Assembly: GCF_013359735.1 (NCBI RefSeq)
Contig: NZ_JABFMX010000018.1
Coordinates: 1 to 64,000 of the forward strand
Reading direction: 5' to 3'
DNA length: 64,000 nucleotides
Source: Arthrobacter sp. C9C5
Lineage (GTDB): Bacteria; Actinomycetota; Actinomycetes; Actinomycetales; Micrococcaceae
The notes under the pieces are model-generated. The model ran no database searches. It saw nothing but the letters and a program-made list of their open reading frames with translations, and had not been told where the DNA came from. Shown here one piece after another: positions 24,481-33,440 of the stretch; position 1 is the first letter of the stretch; every line of letters begins with the position of its first letter. The translations under genes and the position numbers were made by a program.

Positions 24481-25260
24481 GTGGCTAATTCCGGGTCGGG
24501 GGACTCCGTGGTGGACCGCGTGGTGCGCCTGATCGAGGCCTTCCCCGAGGGCTCCGCCGCCCTGCAGCTCTCCGAACTCGCGGACCGGGCCGGCCTGCCC
24601 CTGACCACCGCCCACCGACTGGTCCGGCAACTGGCCGGGCACGGGCTCCTGGAGCTCGGCAGCGGGGGATCGGTCCGGCTGGGGCTGCGGCTGTGGGAGC
24701 TGGTCAACCGGAATTCGCCGACCCTGGCCCTGCGGCAGGCGGCGATGCCGCTCATGGAAGACATCCAGCAGGTGCTCAACCAGAACGTGAACCTGGCCGT
24801 CCTGGACGGCTGGGACGCCTTGTTCGTGGAGCGTCTGTCGCGCCGCGGCTCGGTGGCGAACCGGGCGAAGGTCGCCGGACGGATGCCGGTGCACCTGTCC
24901 TCGGCCGGGCTGGCGTTGATGGCCCATCAGCCGGCCTCGGTGCAGGCGGCGTACCTACGCCAGTTCAAGGACCCCGCAGACAGGCTCCGCGCCGGGGACC
25001 TCCGCTCGCTCCTGGCCGAGGCTGCGGACGAAGGCTACGCCCAGCTGGCCGGCGTCGTGGACCCCGACACCTGGGGGATCGCCGTCCCGGTGCGGGACGC
25101 CAGGAAACGGACCGTCGCTGCGCTCGGCGTCGTGGTTCCGCTGCGCGAGATGCGGCTGCAGGCGCTGGTACCGGCGCTGCAGACCGCGGCGCGGGGCATC
25201 GGACGCAGGCTCGGGGACTCCCGCACGGCAGCTGAATTCCGTTCAATGGAAGACCTGTAA
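24481..25260 (+). CDS. pobR: IclR-family regulator, probable PobR
   Basis: A 259-residue IclR protein: N-terminal HTH (LQLSELADRAGLPLTTAHRLVRQL, about residues 25-50) and a C-terminal effector domain with VHLSSAGLALMA and WGIAVPVRDARKRTVAALG. GTG start with GGAAG nearby. It lies between the exporter and pobA on the same strand, and the shared palindrome precedes all three genes, so a 4-hydroxybenzoate-responsive regulator is the best inference. Confidence 0.85.
   Translation: MANSGSGDSVVDRVVRLIEAFPEGSAALQLSELADRAGLPLTTAHRLVRQLAGHGLLELGSGGSVRLGLRLWELVNRNSPTLALRQAAMPLMEDIQQVLNQNVNLAVLDGWDALFVERLSRRGSVANRAKVAGRMPVHLSSAGLALMAHQPASVQAAYLRQFKDPADRLRAGDLRSLLAEAADEGYAQLAGVVDPDTWGIAVPVRDARKRTVAALGVVVPLREMRLQALVPALQTAARGIGRRLGDSRTAAEFRSMEDL
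25237..25251 (+). promoter_or_regulatory. 15-bp operator TTCCGTTCAATGGAA upstream of pobA
   Basis: The motif overlaps the last codons of the IclR gene, ~130 bases before pobA. The two full copies (here and 23253) differ only at the central base. Its location inside coding sequence, at the end of the preceding gene, is notable. Confidence 0.65.
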
Positions 25261-25378
25261 CGTAGATCACTGCTCCGGGCGCACACTGTTAGGCAGAAGA
25301 CCGATCCGGTCCGGAGCCGCGGCGTGCGGCCGACAGCTTGGAACGCCGCTCCGGGCCCCGCAACGAAGCGAGGACAGC

Positions 25379-26569
25379 ATGGCAGCCCGAAAAGTCATTA
25401 CCACCCAGGTGGCCATCGTGGGCGGGGGCCCCGCCGGGCTCATGCTCTCCCACCTGCTGGCCAAAGAGGGCATCGAGTCCACCGTGGTCGAACTGCGCAG
25501 CCGGCGCGAAATCTCGGAAACCGTCCGGGCCGGCATCCTCGAACACGGCACTGTCAACCTCCTCGTGGACACGGACGTCTCCGACCGCGTGCTGCGCGAC
25601 GGCGACCGGCATGACGGGATCGAGCTGCGGTTCAACGGCGAAAGCCACCGCATCGACTTCCAGGACCTGGTTGGCGAGTCGGTCTGGCTCTACCCGCAAA
25701 CCGACGTCTTCATGGACCTCGCCGCGCGCCGGGAGGCCGACGGCGGCGACGTCCGGTACAGCGTCACGGACACCAGCGTCCATGACATCGAGGGTTCGCC
25801 GAAGGTGTGGTTCACGGACGCGGACGGCACCGAGTTCGAGCTTCAGGCCGACTTCATCGCGGGCGCGGACGGCTCGCGCAGCCACTGCCGTGTCCAGATT
25901 CCCGAGGCAGACCGCAAGTGGTACTTCCACGAGTACCCCTTCGCCTGGTTCGGCATCCTGGCCGAGGCGCCGCGCAGCTCCGATGAGCTGATCTATGCCA
26001 ACTCGGAGAACGGCTTCGCACTGATCAGCCAGCGGACCGAGACCGTGCAGCGGATGTACTTCCAGTGCGACCCCGGCGAGGACGTCACCAACTGGGACGA
26101 CGAGCGGATCTGGGAGGCGTTCCGCAGCCGCGTGAACGGCAACGGCTTCCAGCTCAAGGAGGGCCCGGTCATCGACAAGACGGTCCTGAAGTTCCGCAGC
26201 TTCGTGCACGCCCCGATGCGGCACGGCAAGCTGTTCCTGGCCGGCGACGCCGCCCACACCGTCCCGCCGACCGGAGCCAAGGGCCTGAACCTGGCCATCC
26301 ACGACGTCAAGGTGCTGTTCGAAGGCCTGGACAGCTTCTACAAGACCGGCTCCACGAAGCTCCTTGACCTGTACAGCGACCGCGCCCTGGACCGGGTCTG
26401 GAAGGCGCAGCACTTCTCCTACTGGATGACTTCCATGCTGCACACCCCGACCGGCGCCGACGACTTCGCCCGCGCCCGCCAGCTCGGCGAACTCAATTCC
26501 GTGGTGTCTTCGCGGCACGGCCGCGCCTACCTTGCCGAGGCCTACACGGGCTGGCCGGCAGGCCGCTAG
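25379..26569 (+). CDS. pobA: 4-hydroxybenzoate 3-monooxygenase
   Basis: A 396-residue FAD monooxygenase that hydroxylates 4-hydroxybenzoate to protocatechuate with NAD(P)H and O2. The FAD fingerprint is VAIVGGGPAGLMLS (Gly15-Gly20 region), followed by ETVRAGILEHGTVNLL, the GADGSRSHCR motif, and the second FAD motif LAGDAAHTVPPTGAKGLNLAIHDV. The length equals Pseudomonas PobA. Its product feeds pcaHG, 12 kb away in the window. Probably controlled by the adjacent IclR protein. Confidence 0.96.
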   Translation: MAARKVITTQVAIVGGGPAGLMLSHLLAKEGIESTVVELRSRREISETVRAGILEHGTVNLLVDTDVSDRVLRDGDRHDGIELRFNGESHRIDFQDLVGESVWLYPQTDVFMDLAARREADGGDVRYSVTDTSVHDIEGSPKVWFTDADGTEFELQADFIAGADGSRSHCRVQIPEADRKWYFHEYPFAWFGILAEAPRSSDELIYANSENGFALISQRTETVQRMYFQCDPGEDVTNWDDERIWEAFRSRVNGNGFQLKEGPVIDKTVLKFRSFVHAPMRHGKLFLAGDAAHTVPPTGAKGLNLAIHDVKVLFEGLDSFYKTGSTKLLDLYSDRALDRVWKAQHFSYWMTSMLHTPTGADDFARARQLGELNSVVSSRHGRAYLAEAYTGWPAGR

Positions 26570-26685
26570 GACAGCCTTCTGGGCACTGGCGGGCGGACAT
26601 ATTTTCATCGACACCACCCCGGGCCAGGACTAGCCTTTAACCGTCCCAGCATGACCCGACAAGGACGACAGAGAGGTGTCCGATC

Positions 26686-27078
26686 ATGGGAAGCGCAGAC
26701 AATGTTGAACTGGTCCGGCGGGGGTACGAGGCCTTCAACTCAGGGGATATGGCGACTCTTAGCGAAATCTTCGCTGAGGACGCAGTCTGGCACGTGGCCG
26801 GAAGCGGCGTGCTATCGGGGACGAAACAGGGCCGTGACGCCATCCTGGCGTATTTCGGCGAACTGGGCGCGCGGACGCAGGGTAACTTCCAAGCCCAGGT
26901 CCAGGACATCGTCGGCGGGGACGGCCACACGGTCGCGATCCAGCAGACCGTTGCGGAAAATAACGGCAAGAGCCTGGACATGGGCTCGGTCATCGCGTTT
27001 GTCGTCCGTGACGGCAAGATCGCCGAGGGGCGGGAGTACTTCGAGGACACGGCCAAGTCAGACGATTTCTGGACCTGA
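26686..27078 (+). CDS. SnoaL-like / NTF2-fold protein
   Basis: A 130-residue single-domain protein of the SnoaL/ketosteroid-isomerase-like superfamily: N-terminal helix NVELVRRGYEAFNSGDMATLSEIFAEDAVWHV, then GRDAILAYFGEL and a curved sheet ending in DGKIAEGREYFED. Such proteins range from enzymes to small-ligand binders; no specific reaction is predictable. GAGAGGTG precedes the ATG. Confidence 0.85.
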   Translation: MGSADNVELVRRGYEAFNSGDMATLSEIFAEDAVWHVAGSGVLSGTKQGRDAILAYFGELGARTQGNFQAQVQDIVGGDGHTVAIQQTVAENNGKSLDMGSVIAFVVRDGKIAEGREYFEDTAKSDDFWT

Positions 27079-27104
27079 CTGAGTGCCCCGGTACAACGGT
27101 TGCC

Positions 27105-27608
27105 TCACGCCATGGCGGTGTGCGCGGCGCTGTGCGAATCGATCGGCTTGGCGTAGCAGTACGAGTGCTCCACGCCGATGTACGGGCCGAAGTTCGGCAC
27201 GGCCACGAAGCCCGAGTTCTGGTAGAACTGCCGCCCGTCGGTCTGCACCGACCCCGCCTCAGCGGTCAGGGTGGTGATGCCGAGGGCGTGGGCGTGCCCC
27301 TCGAGCGCCGCCAGGATGGAACTGGCCACGCCGGAACCTCGCGTGTACGGCAGCACGTAAAGCCGCTTGATCTCGGCAGTTTGCTCGTCCAGCAGCCGCA
27401 ACCCGCCGCAGCCCACCGGCTGGCCCGACGCCTTGTCGTGCGCGACCAGGAACACCGCGGTGTCGGCTTCCGACGGCGGCGGCCCGGACTCGTGCCCGCG
27501 GTGGCCGAAGCGGGCGTCCAGTTCCGCCTGCTGGGCTGCCCGCAGGTCGGCTCCCACGGGGTTGGACCAGGGGACCTGCCGGATGTTGAGCCGCGGGTTG
27601 GTCTGCAT
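27105..27608 (-). CDS. GNAT-family N-acetyltransferase
   Basis: A 167-residue acetyltransferase with the acetyl-CoA loop YTRGSGVASSILAALE (motif A, R-x-x-G-x-A variant) after IKRLYVLP, and the C-terminal YQNSGFVAVPNFG. The start ATG at 27606-27608 has a GAGG site; an upstream GTG would add 12 residues. The acceptor substrate is unknown. Confidence 0.87.
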   Translation of the reverse strand: MQTNPRLNIRQVPWSNPVGADLRAAQQAELDARFGHRGHESGPPPSEADTAVFLVAHDKASGQPVGCGGLRLLDEQTAEIKRLYVLPYTRGSGVASSILAALEGHAHALGITTLTAEAGSVQTDGRQFYQNSGFVAVPNFGPYIGVEHSYCYAKPIDSHSAAHTAMA

Positions 27609-27727
27609 CGCTGCCTCGATTCGCCGAAGGGTTATGCAGACCAAGGCTACGGAGCGGCGGTTTCCGTGGTGTTTCCTGCAGGTTAGGGTTCTGCGAAATC
27701 GCCGGTCGGCCGGGTGCGCCCTTCGTG

Positions 27728-28399
27728 TCAGGCGGGGCGGCCGATAGGGTCCTCCGCCGTCGGGTCCGCCAGGGCGAGTCCGCCCACCGGGCTGTCGTCC
27801 CAGTGGATCAGCCGCCAGCCGGCGTCGGGATCGCCTTCGAGCGCCACGATGCCGGTGTTGGCGAGCACGTGCCGCGCGGCGAACTCCGCCTCGACATTGG
27901 CGGCGCGCAGGCCGGTCCAGACCCGGATTGCGGCGCCGTGGCTGACGACGGCGACGGCGGCGTCCGCGCCGCCGGCGGAGGCAGCGGCAGCGATCCTCGC
28001 GATCGAGTCGTCGTAGCGTTCGAAGAAGTCGTGGCCGCTGGGGCCGGAGGGCATCCGCCGGTCCAGCTCGCCCGCGGTCCAGGCGAACACCGTGCCGAGG
28101 TAGCGCAGGTGGGATTCGCGGTCGGTGAGCTTCTCCAGCGCCCCGGCTTCGATTTCCCGCAGCCCTTCCAGCACCTCAATCTCCAGCCCGCGGGTGGTGG
28201 CGAGCGGTGCGGCCGTGAGCTGGGTGCGGATCAGGGTCGACGCGTAGAGCAGCCCGATCTGCTCGTTCGCCAGGGAGCGGGCCAGCGCGGCCGCCTGGCG
28301 TTCGCCGAGTTCGGTCAGTCCGGGGCCCGGATGGGCGGTGTCCAGCTGCCCCAGGACATTCCCCGGGGTCTGGCCGTGGCGGATCAGCAGAAGCCTCAT
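27728..28399 (-). CDS. Histidine phosphatase (phosphoglycerate mutase-like) protein
   Basis: A 223-residue cytoplasmic phosphatase of histidine phosphatase branch 1. The catalytic RHG is Arg7-His8-Gly9 (LLLIRHGQTPGN), with the acid region GLREIEAGALE and the second His in AVVSHGAAIRVW. Substrate unknown. It is followed closely by an upstream same-strand endonuclease/phosphatase gene (28459-29373). Confidence 0.9.
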   Translation of the reverse strand: MRLLLIRHGQTPGNVLGQLDTAHPGPGLTELGERQAAALARSLANEQIGLLYASTLIRTQLTAAPLATTRGLEIEVLEGLREIEAGALEKLTDRESHLRYLGTVFAWTAGELDRRMPSGPSGHDFFERYDDSIARIAAAASAGGADAAVAVVSHGAAIRVWTGLRAANVEAEFAARHVLANTGIVALEGDPDAGWRLIHWDDSPVGGLALADPTAEDPIGRPA

Positions 28400-28458
28400 G
28401 CAGCGATTTTACCGGCTGTGCCGGGCCCGGCTCCGCTTGCCGCCCGTGATTCCAGCGG

Positions 28459-29373
28459 TCAAGGGATCCGGACCGTGGCCTGGATCGGGGCGTGGTCGCT
28501 GGGGTAACGGTCGTCCAGCCGGAAGGTGTTGACCGCCGCCTCGGCCACCTGGATCTCCGGCGTGACGGCGATCCAGTCGATGCGGCTTTCGCCGATGACC
28601 GGGTCCTTGTAGTTCGGGAACGTCCCGTACTCCGGAGTCAGCCGCTGCTTGGCCGCGGTCCAGGAGTCCCGGAAGGTGCCGCTCCCCACCAGGGTGCTGT
28701 ACGCGCCGGAGGCACCGGCGTCGGCGTTGAAGTCGCCCATCAGCACGGTCGGCAGCCCCGGCTCGAAGCGCGTTGCGTGCTCCACGATGGCCTCGGCGCT
28801 GCGCAGCTGCGCGTTCTCGGACTCGTGGTCGAAGTGGGTGTTGACCACCATCAGCTCACGTCCGGTGTGGTTGTCTTCGAACCGGCCCCAGGTGGCGATG
28901 CGGGTGACGTGGTTGCCCCACGTCGCCGAGCCGGCCACCGTGGGCGTATCCGAGAGCCAGAACTGGTCCCACTCGTGCAACCGCAGGCGGCGGGAGTCGT
29001 AGAAGATGCAGGAGTGCTCGCCCCGACGGCCACCTTCGCGGCCGTGGCCGATCATCCGGTAATGGTCCGGAAGGGCCTCGCCGATCACGGCAAGCTGGTG
29101 CTCCAGGCCCTCCTGGATGCCCAGCACCTCGGGCAGCTCCTCGGCCAGTACGGCCTGCAATGCCGGAACGCGCTCCGGCCAGTAGTCGGCCTGGCCCGGG
29201 AGGGTTTCCGCGATGTCGCAGCGGATGTTGAAGCTCATCAGGCTCAAGGCAGCCGCGTCGGCCGCGGCGTCAGCAGCCGCGCCGGCTCCTGGGCCGGGGT
29301 CGGCGTCGGGACCGGCCGCTGGGCCGGGGTCGGTCAGAACGGTCCGTGCTGTCGACGGTGCGTCGCTCGGCAA
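28459..29373 (-). CDS. Endonuclease/exonuclease/phosphatase family protein
   Basis: A 304-residue EEP-fold Mg-dependent phosphodiesterase. Family motifs are LSLMSFNIRCD, the catalytic Glu in LGIQEGLEHQL, MVVNTHFDHES, LMGDFNADAG, SRIDWIAV and PSDHAPI. The first ~40 residues are an Ala/Gly/Pro-rich extension without a convincing signal peptide; a later ATG (MSFNIRC) is too far in. Could hydrolyse a phospholipid or nucleotide; specificity is unknown. Confidence 0.88.
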   Translation of the reverse strand: MPSDAPSTARTVLTDPGPAAGPDADPGPGAGAAADAAADAAALSLMSFNIRCDIAETLPGQADYWPERVPALQAVLAEELPEVLGIQEGLEHQLAVIGEALPDHYRMIGHGREGGRRGEHSCIFYDSRRLRLHEWDQFWLSDTPTVAGSATWGNHVTRIATWGRFEDNHTGRELMVVNTHFDHESENAQLRSAEAIVEHATRFEPGLPTVLMGDFNADAGASGAYSTLVGSGTFRDSWTAAKQRLTPEYGTFPNYKDPVIGESRIDWIAVTPEIQVAEAAVNTFRLDDRYPSDHAPIQATVRIP

Positions 29374-29399
29374 GGGGTCTCCTCGGGTCGGTAACAGCC

Positions 29400-29421
29400 C
29401 CAGCTTCCTTTCTGAAGCTGG
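29400..29421 (-). terminator. Possible purB terminator hairpin
   Basis: CCAGCTTC and GAAGCTGG pair across a 6-base loop downstream of purB. There is no T run, so intrinsic termination is uncertain. Confidence 0.35.
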
Positions 29422-29482
29422 CCAGTCCTCGACGGCCGCGTAAACGGCGGCCTGCCGGAAGGTGAATTCAGGGCGAGCATGG

Positions 29483-30925
29483 CTAGGCCAGGTGGTCGAC
29501 CAGCTTGTCCGCGATGCCGGTGTACTTGCCCGGGGTCAGGGCCAGAAGCCGGGCTTCGGCATCGGCTGACAGGCCCAGGCCTTGGACGAATTCCTGCATC
29601 CGGGCGGCGTCCACCCGCTGGCCGCGGGTCAGGTCCTTGAGCCGCTCGTACGGGTTTTCCATCCCCGCGACGCCGGCAATCGCCTCGGCCCGCATGACCA
29701 TCTGGATCGCCTCGCCGAGGACCTCCCAGTTGGTGTCGAGGTCCCTGGCGAGCACGTCCTCCGCCACGTCCAGGCGGTCCAGGCCCTTGGCCACGTTGGA
29801 GATGGCCAGCAGGGAGTGGCCGAAAGCCACGCCGATGTTGCGCTGCGAGGAGGAGTCGGTGAGGTCGCGCTGCCAGCGGGAGGTGACCAGCGTAGAGCCC
29901 AGTACGTCCAGCAGGCCCGAGGAGATCTCCAGGTTGGCCTCGGCGTTCTCGAAGCGGATCGGGTTGACCTTGTGCGGCATCGTGGAGGACCCCGTGGCAC
30001 CGGCAACCGGGACCTGCGCGAAGTAGCCGATTGAGATGTAGCTCCAGATATCGGTGCACACGTTGTGCAGGATCCGATTGAAGCGCGCGACGTCGGCGTA
30101 CAGCTCGGCCTGCCAGTCGTGGCTTTCGATCTGCGTGGTCAGCGGGTTCCAGACCAGGCCCAGGCCTTCCACGAAGCTCTTGGCGACCTGCTCCCAGTCC
30201 GCGCCGGGCACGGAGGCGACGTGGGCGGCGTAGGTGCCGGTGGCGCCGTTGATCTTGCCGAGGTACTCGGTCCGGGCAATGCGGTCCAACTGGCGGGTCA
30301 GCCGGTGGGCGATCACGGCCAGTTCCTTGCCCAGCGTGGTGGGGGTGGCGGGCTGTCCGTGCGTGCGGGACAGCATCGGGACCGCGCGGTTGGCCTCGGC
30401 CATCGTGCTGATCTGCGTGACCAGCTTGCGGGCCGCGGGCAGCCACACGTCTTCCACGGCGCCCTTGACGCCGAGCGCGTAGGAGAGGTTGTTGATGTCC
30501 TCAGAGGTGCAGCCGAAGTGCACCATGGCGGTCAGGTGCTCGATCCCGATGCCCGGCAGACGGCGGCCGATGTAGTACTCCACGGCCTTGACGTCGTGCA
30601 CGGTGACGGCCTCGATTTCGGCCAGTTCGGCGACCGACGCGGCGTCGAATTCGGTGACGATGGCGCGCAGCTGCTCCTGCTGCCCGGCGCTCAGCGGTCC
30701 GGCGCCCGGCAGTACGTTGTTGCTGGTCAGGTGGATCAGCCACTCCACCTCGACGGCGACCCGGTCACGGTTCAGGGCGGCTTCGGAGAGGTAGTCCACC
30801 AGCGGCGCGACCGCCGACTGGTAGCGGCCGTCGAGCGGGCCGAGCGCGATCTGGTGGTCGGACGCGGCGAGGGCCACGCGTCCGGACGGCGTGCGGGTCT
30901 CAGCTGTGGCGGCAGTTTCAGGCAT
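29483..30925 (-). CDS. purB: Adenylosuccinate lyase
   Basis: A 480-residue fumarase-superfamily enzyme for two steps of purine synthesis (SAICAR to AICAR; adenylosuccinate to AMP). Motifs: HDVKAVEYYIG, HFGCTSEDINNL, SRTHGQPATPTTLGKEL and the signature GATGSSTMPHKVNPIRFE. Slightly longer than most ~430-470-residue PurB proteins. It looks monocistronic, with a small 8-bp hairpin 60 bases past its stop. Confidence 0.96.
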   Translation of the reverse strand: MPETAATAETRTPSGRVALAASDHQIALGPLDGRYQSAVAPLVDYLSEAALNRDRVAVEVEWLIHLTSNNVLPGAGPLSAGQQEQLRAIVTEFDAASVAELAEIEAVTVHDVKAVEYYIGRRLPGIGIEHLTAMVHFGCTSEDINNLSYALGVKGAVEDVWLPAARKLVTQISTMAEANRAVPMLSRTHGQPATPTTLGKELAVIAHRLTRQLDRIARTEYLGKINGATGTYAAHVASVPGADWEQVAKSFVEGLGLVWNPLTTQIESHDWQAELYADVARFNRILHNVCTDIWSYISIGYFAQVPVAGATGSSTMPHKVNPIRFENAEANLEISSGLLDVLGSTLVTSRWQRDLTDSSSQRNIGVAFGHSLLAISNVAKGLDRLDVAEDVLARDLDTNWEVLGEAIQMVMRAEAIAGVAGMENPYERLKDLTRGQRVDAARMQEFVQGLGLSADAEARLLALTPGKYTGIADKLVDHLA

Positions 30926-31124
30926 GGTCCGATTCTTTCACGAAGTGCCGCCGGGCCTTAAGCGGGCAGTTCCGTGTGACATTCCCGCCGCGGACGGGGC
31001 TCATTCCGCGCTCCTGCGCGAGGCGGCTGCTTTTCCACATAGCTGTCCCGGCCGCTTTCGGCGCCGCCGGCCGGCCCCTAGCCTCGAACCCGGGACTGAA
31101 CTGCAGATGAAAGGGGCCCGGATC

Positions 31125-31421
31125 ATGAGCGGCACGTTGACGGCGGCGGACGCGGCGGCGTGCGCCTCACGCAGCTATGAGGTACAGCAGCTGGCTGCCA
31201 GGGTTGCGTCATGTGCGGAGCAGGCGGGTGCCGCCCTGGCCGCACTGAGCCGGATGGAACTCCAAGGCTGGCAGTCCCCGGCCGGCCGCGCCTACCGCAC
31301 CACGCTGTCGCTTCAAGCCGCGGCCGTGCGGCGGGGCCGGGACGGGCTGCAGGACGCGGCGGCAGTGGTCCTGCGGCACGCCCAGAACGTGACGCTTTCG
31401 TCGGGACGGCCGGGGTACTGA
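31125..31421 (+). CDS. WXG100-like helical small protein
   Basis: A 98-residue, Ala-rich, all-helical protein resembling the ESAT-6/WXG100 helical hairpin: two long helices with a central ELQGWQSPAGRAYRTTL turn, where a Trp-Gln-Ser stands in for Trp-x-Gly. The start ATG at 31125 has AAAGGGG eight bases upstream. Its stop overlaps by one base the ATG of the hydrolase gene that follows. No ESX secretion genes (EccC-type) are in the window. Type VII secretion or an adaptor role is inferred. Confidence 0.65.
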   Translation: MSGTLTAADAAACASRSYEVQQLAARVASCAEQAGAALAALSRMELQGWQSPAGRAYRTTLSLQAAAVRRGRDGLQDAAAVVLRHAQNVTLSSGRPGY

Positions 31422-32908
31422 TGGCGGAGGCCACCCCGGCGGGCTCCGGAGCAGTCCCCCGCCCCTCCGCGCCGCCCCCGGACGGGATGCTCCGGATCCG
31501 TGGCGGGATCGGCGGCCTCAGCTTCCAGTTCGAGGAACTGCTGGCGGGCGCGGCGGCCCTGGATGGGGTGGTGCGCCAGCTCTACGCCCTGGAGGCGGAG
31601 GCCGACGGCGTCCGCCGGGCGCTGTTCGACTATCAGTCCGACTCCTACCGCAGCGGCAGCAACGCGATCATCGCGGTGGGGGAGGCCGGCCGGGACGTCA
31701 GCCGCGTCAGGGCCGAATTGGAACACATCGCCGCCCAGGTCCGGGCCAGCCACCGGGAATACGAATTCACCGAAGCCCGGAACGCCTTGTTGCTCCGGAT
31801 GGGGCTCTACGCGCCCGAATACGGATCCCCGCAAAGACTCTTCGAGCTTCCGGGGATCCGCGACCACGTCGAACACGGCGTGGCCATGGCTCCGCGCAGC
31901 CTGGCCCTCCTGCTGGGCCTGCCCGTTCCTCTGGCCGGGGCCGTCGGCGCGCTCAGCGGCCCCACGGATGTCCGGCGCGCAATCCGGGACCTGGCGGCCG
32001 CGCCGGGACTGGGGTTCCTGAAACCGCGGCCGGTCACAGTTGTCGGCAGCGAAACCGCCGCCTCGGACGTGGACCTGTCCCCGGCGGGCCTGTTGCGGCG
32101 GGCGGACACGGTGGGCCGGAACAGCGGCGACATTGAAGTCATCCGGGTCGACGGCGGCAGCCGGCGCGCCTGGGTTGTCGTCATCCCGGGAACCCAGCTC
32201 GGCGGGCTGCCCGAGGGAACGAACCCCTTCGATGCGGCAGGCATCGCCGAGGGGCTTGGCTACGATTCGCAGGCGACCACCGCTGCCATCAGGCAGGCGC
32301 TGCGCGAGGCCGGCGTGGAGGCGGGCGAACAGCTCGCCATCGTCGGCTACAGCCAGGGCGGCATCCACGCCATGAACCTCAGCAGGGACAAAGCCTTCCT
32401 GGCTGAATTCGACCTCAAGTTCGTACTGACCGCCGGTTCCCCGGTTGGCGGCATCACCCCTGAGCCGGGCATCGGCAGCCTGCACCTGGAGCACCAGCAC
32501 GACTGGGTGCCGGGAGCCGACGGACTGGCCAATGCGGACACCAAGGACCGCGTGACCGTGACCCTGACCAATGACCTGGTCATGCCGCCGCCGCAGGATT
32601 TCGGTCTCGGTCCCGGCCACCGACTGGAAAACTATGCGGTCGGGGCGGAGGCGGTCGCGGCGAGCCGGGATCCCTCGCTGCGGGCGTCCACCGCCGCGTT
32701 GGCCGCCGTGGTTGGTGCCGGCGGCACCGCAACGGTGACCCGATTTTCCCTGCGGCGGGAGCCGCTGCCGTCGCAGGGAGTGGTCACGGCTCCGGGGCCC
32801 AACCGCGGGACCGGCGTGTTGCCCTCAGCCCGGGCCGCGACGGACGCGCGGCCGGCTGCGGCACCGGTTGCGGCGGCGGGTGCGGCGCCGGCGGGGGTGT
32901 CCGGCTAG
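31421..32908 (+). CDS. Alpha/beta-hydrolase-fold protein with helical N-terminal domain
   Basis: A 495-residue protein. Residues 35-125 form a second WXG/LXG-like helical region; an alpha/beta-hydrolase core follows (about 235-410) with Ser311 in GYSQGG, Asp361 in HQHDWVPG and His400 in GPGHRLENY as a plausible catalytic triad; the last ~80 residues are Ala/Pro-rich. There is no signal peptide. The core resembles cutinase/PE-PPE-type esterases. Coupled (TGATG) to the WXG100-like gene, so it may be a type VII-exported esterase or lipase. Substrate and secretion are not shown. Confidence 0.7.
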   Translation: MAEATPAGSGAVPRPSAPPPDGMLRIRGGIGGLSFQFEELLAGAAALDGVVRQLYALEAEADGVRRALFDYQSDSYRSGSNAIIAVGEAGRDVSRVRAELEHIAAQVRASHREYEFTEARNALLLRMGLYAPEYGSPQRLFELPGIRDHVEHGVAMAPRSLALLLGLPVPLAGAVGALSGPTDVRRAIRDLAAAPGLGFLKPRPVTVVGSETAASDVDLSPAGLLRRADTVGRNSGDIEVIRVDGGSRRAWVVVIPGTQLGGLPEGTNPFDAAGIAEGLGYDSQATTAAIRQALREAGVEAGEQLAIVGYSQGGIHAMNLSRDKAFLAEFDLKFVLTAGSPVGGITPEPGIGSLHLEHQHDWVPGADGLANADTKDRVTVTLTNDLVMPPPQDFGLGPGHRLENYAVGAEAVAASRDPSLRASTAALAAVVGAGGTATVTRFSLRREPLPSQGVVTAPGPNRGTGVLPSARAATDARPAAAPVAAAGAAPAGVSG

Positions 32909-32952
32909 GGGGTGGCCGGGTAGTGCCGGCGGGAGTGTTCGCGTGGGCCCGG

Positions 32953-33381
32953 CTAGCGGCGCCGGCCGCCCGGGAGCCGCCCGGCGACGAGGGAAACCAC
33001 GGTGATGATGATGGCGGCGAACACCGCGGTCCAGAAGAAGGAGTCGATGGTGAAGTGCACCGGCGTGTAGGCGCTCAGCCAGGAGGTGAGGTACAGCATC
33101 GCGGCGTTGATGACGATCGTGAACAGCCCCAGCGTGAGGATGGTGAGTGGCAGCGACAGCAGGCTGACCAGCGGCTTGACGAGGGCGTTGACGAGGCCGA
33201 AGATCAGCCCGATGAACAGGTACGCCAGAATGATCCCGATCGTGTCCGTGCCCTGCGTGACGCCGCTATTGGCCACGGCCCCGGTGGTGGCGGACGTGGA
33301 AATATCCAGCCCGGGGAGGATCCAGCTGGCGATCCAGAGGGCCAGAGCATTGACGATGACCCGCACGAAGAGTGAGCGCAT
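32953..33381 (-). CDS. Phage-holin-family-4-like membrane protein
   Basis: A 142-residue integral membrane protein with four hydrophobic segments (VNALALWIASWILPG, IGIILAYLFIGLIFGLVNAL, LPLTILTLGLFTIVINAAMLYL and the C-terminal IDSFFWTAVFAAIIITVVSLVAG). The pattern fits the holin-like family (DUF360-type) common on bacterial chromosomes, where it is not phage-associated. Function unknown. Confidence 0.85.
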   Translation of the reverse strand: MRSLFVRVIVNALALWIASWILPGLDISTSATTGAVANSGVTQGTDTIGIILAYLFIGLIFGLVNALVKPLVSLLSLPLTILTLGLFTIVINAAMLYLTSWLSAYTPVHFTIDSFFWTAVFAAIIITVVSLVAGRLPGGRRR

Positions 33382-33440
33382 GGCCCCATGCTGTCACATC
33401 ACCGGTCGTACCGGCAGGAGGGCGAAGTAGGCTAAGAGGC

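Noticed and set aside
32953-33381. Prophage remnant suggested by the holin-like protein
   Set aside because: This membrane family is common on bacterial chromosomes, and no lysin, integrase, capsid or att repeats are nearby.
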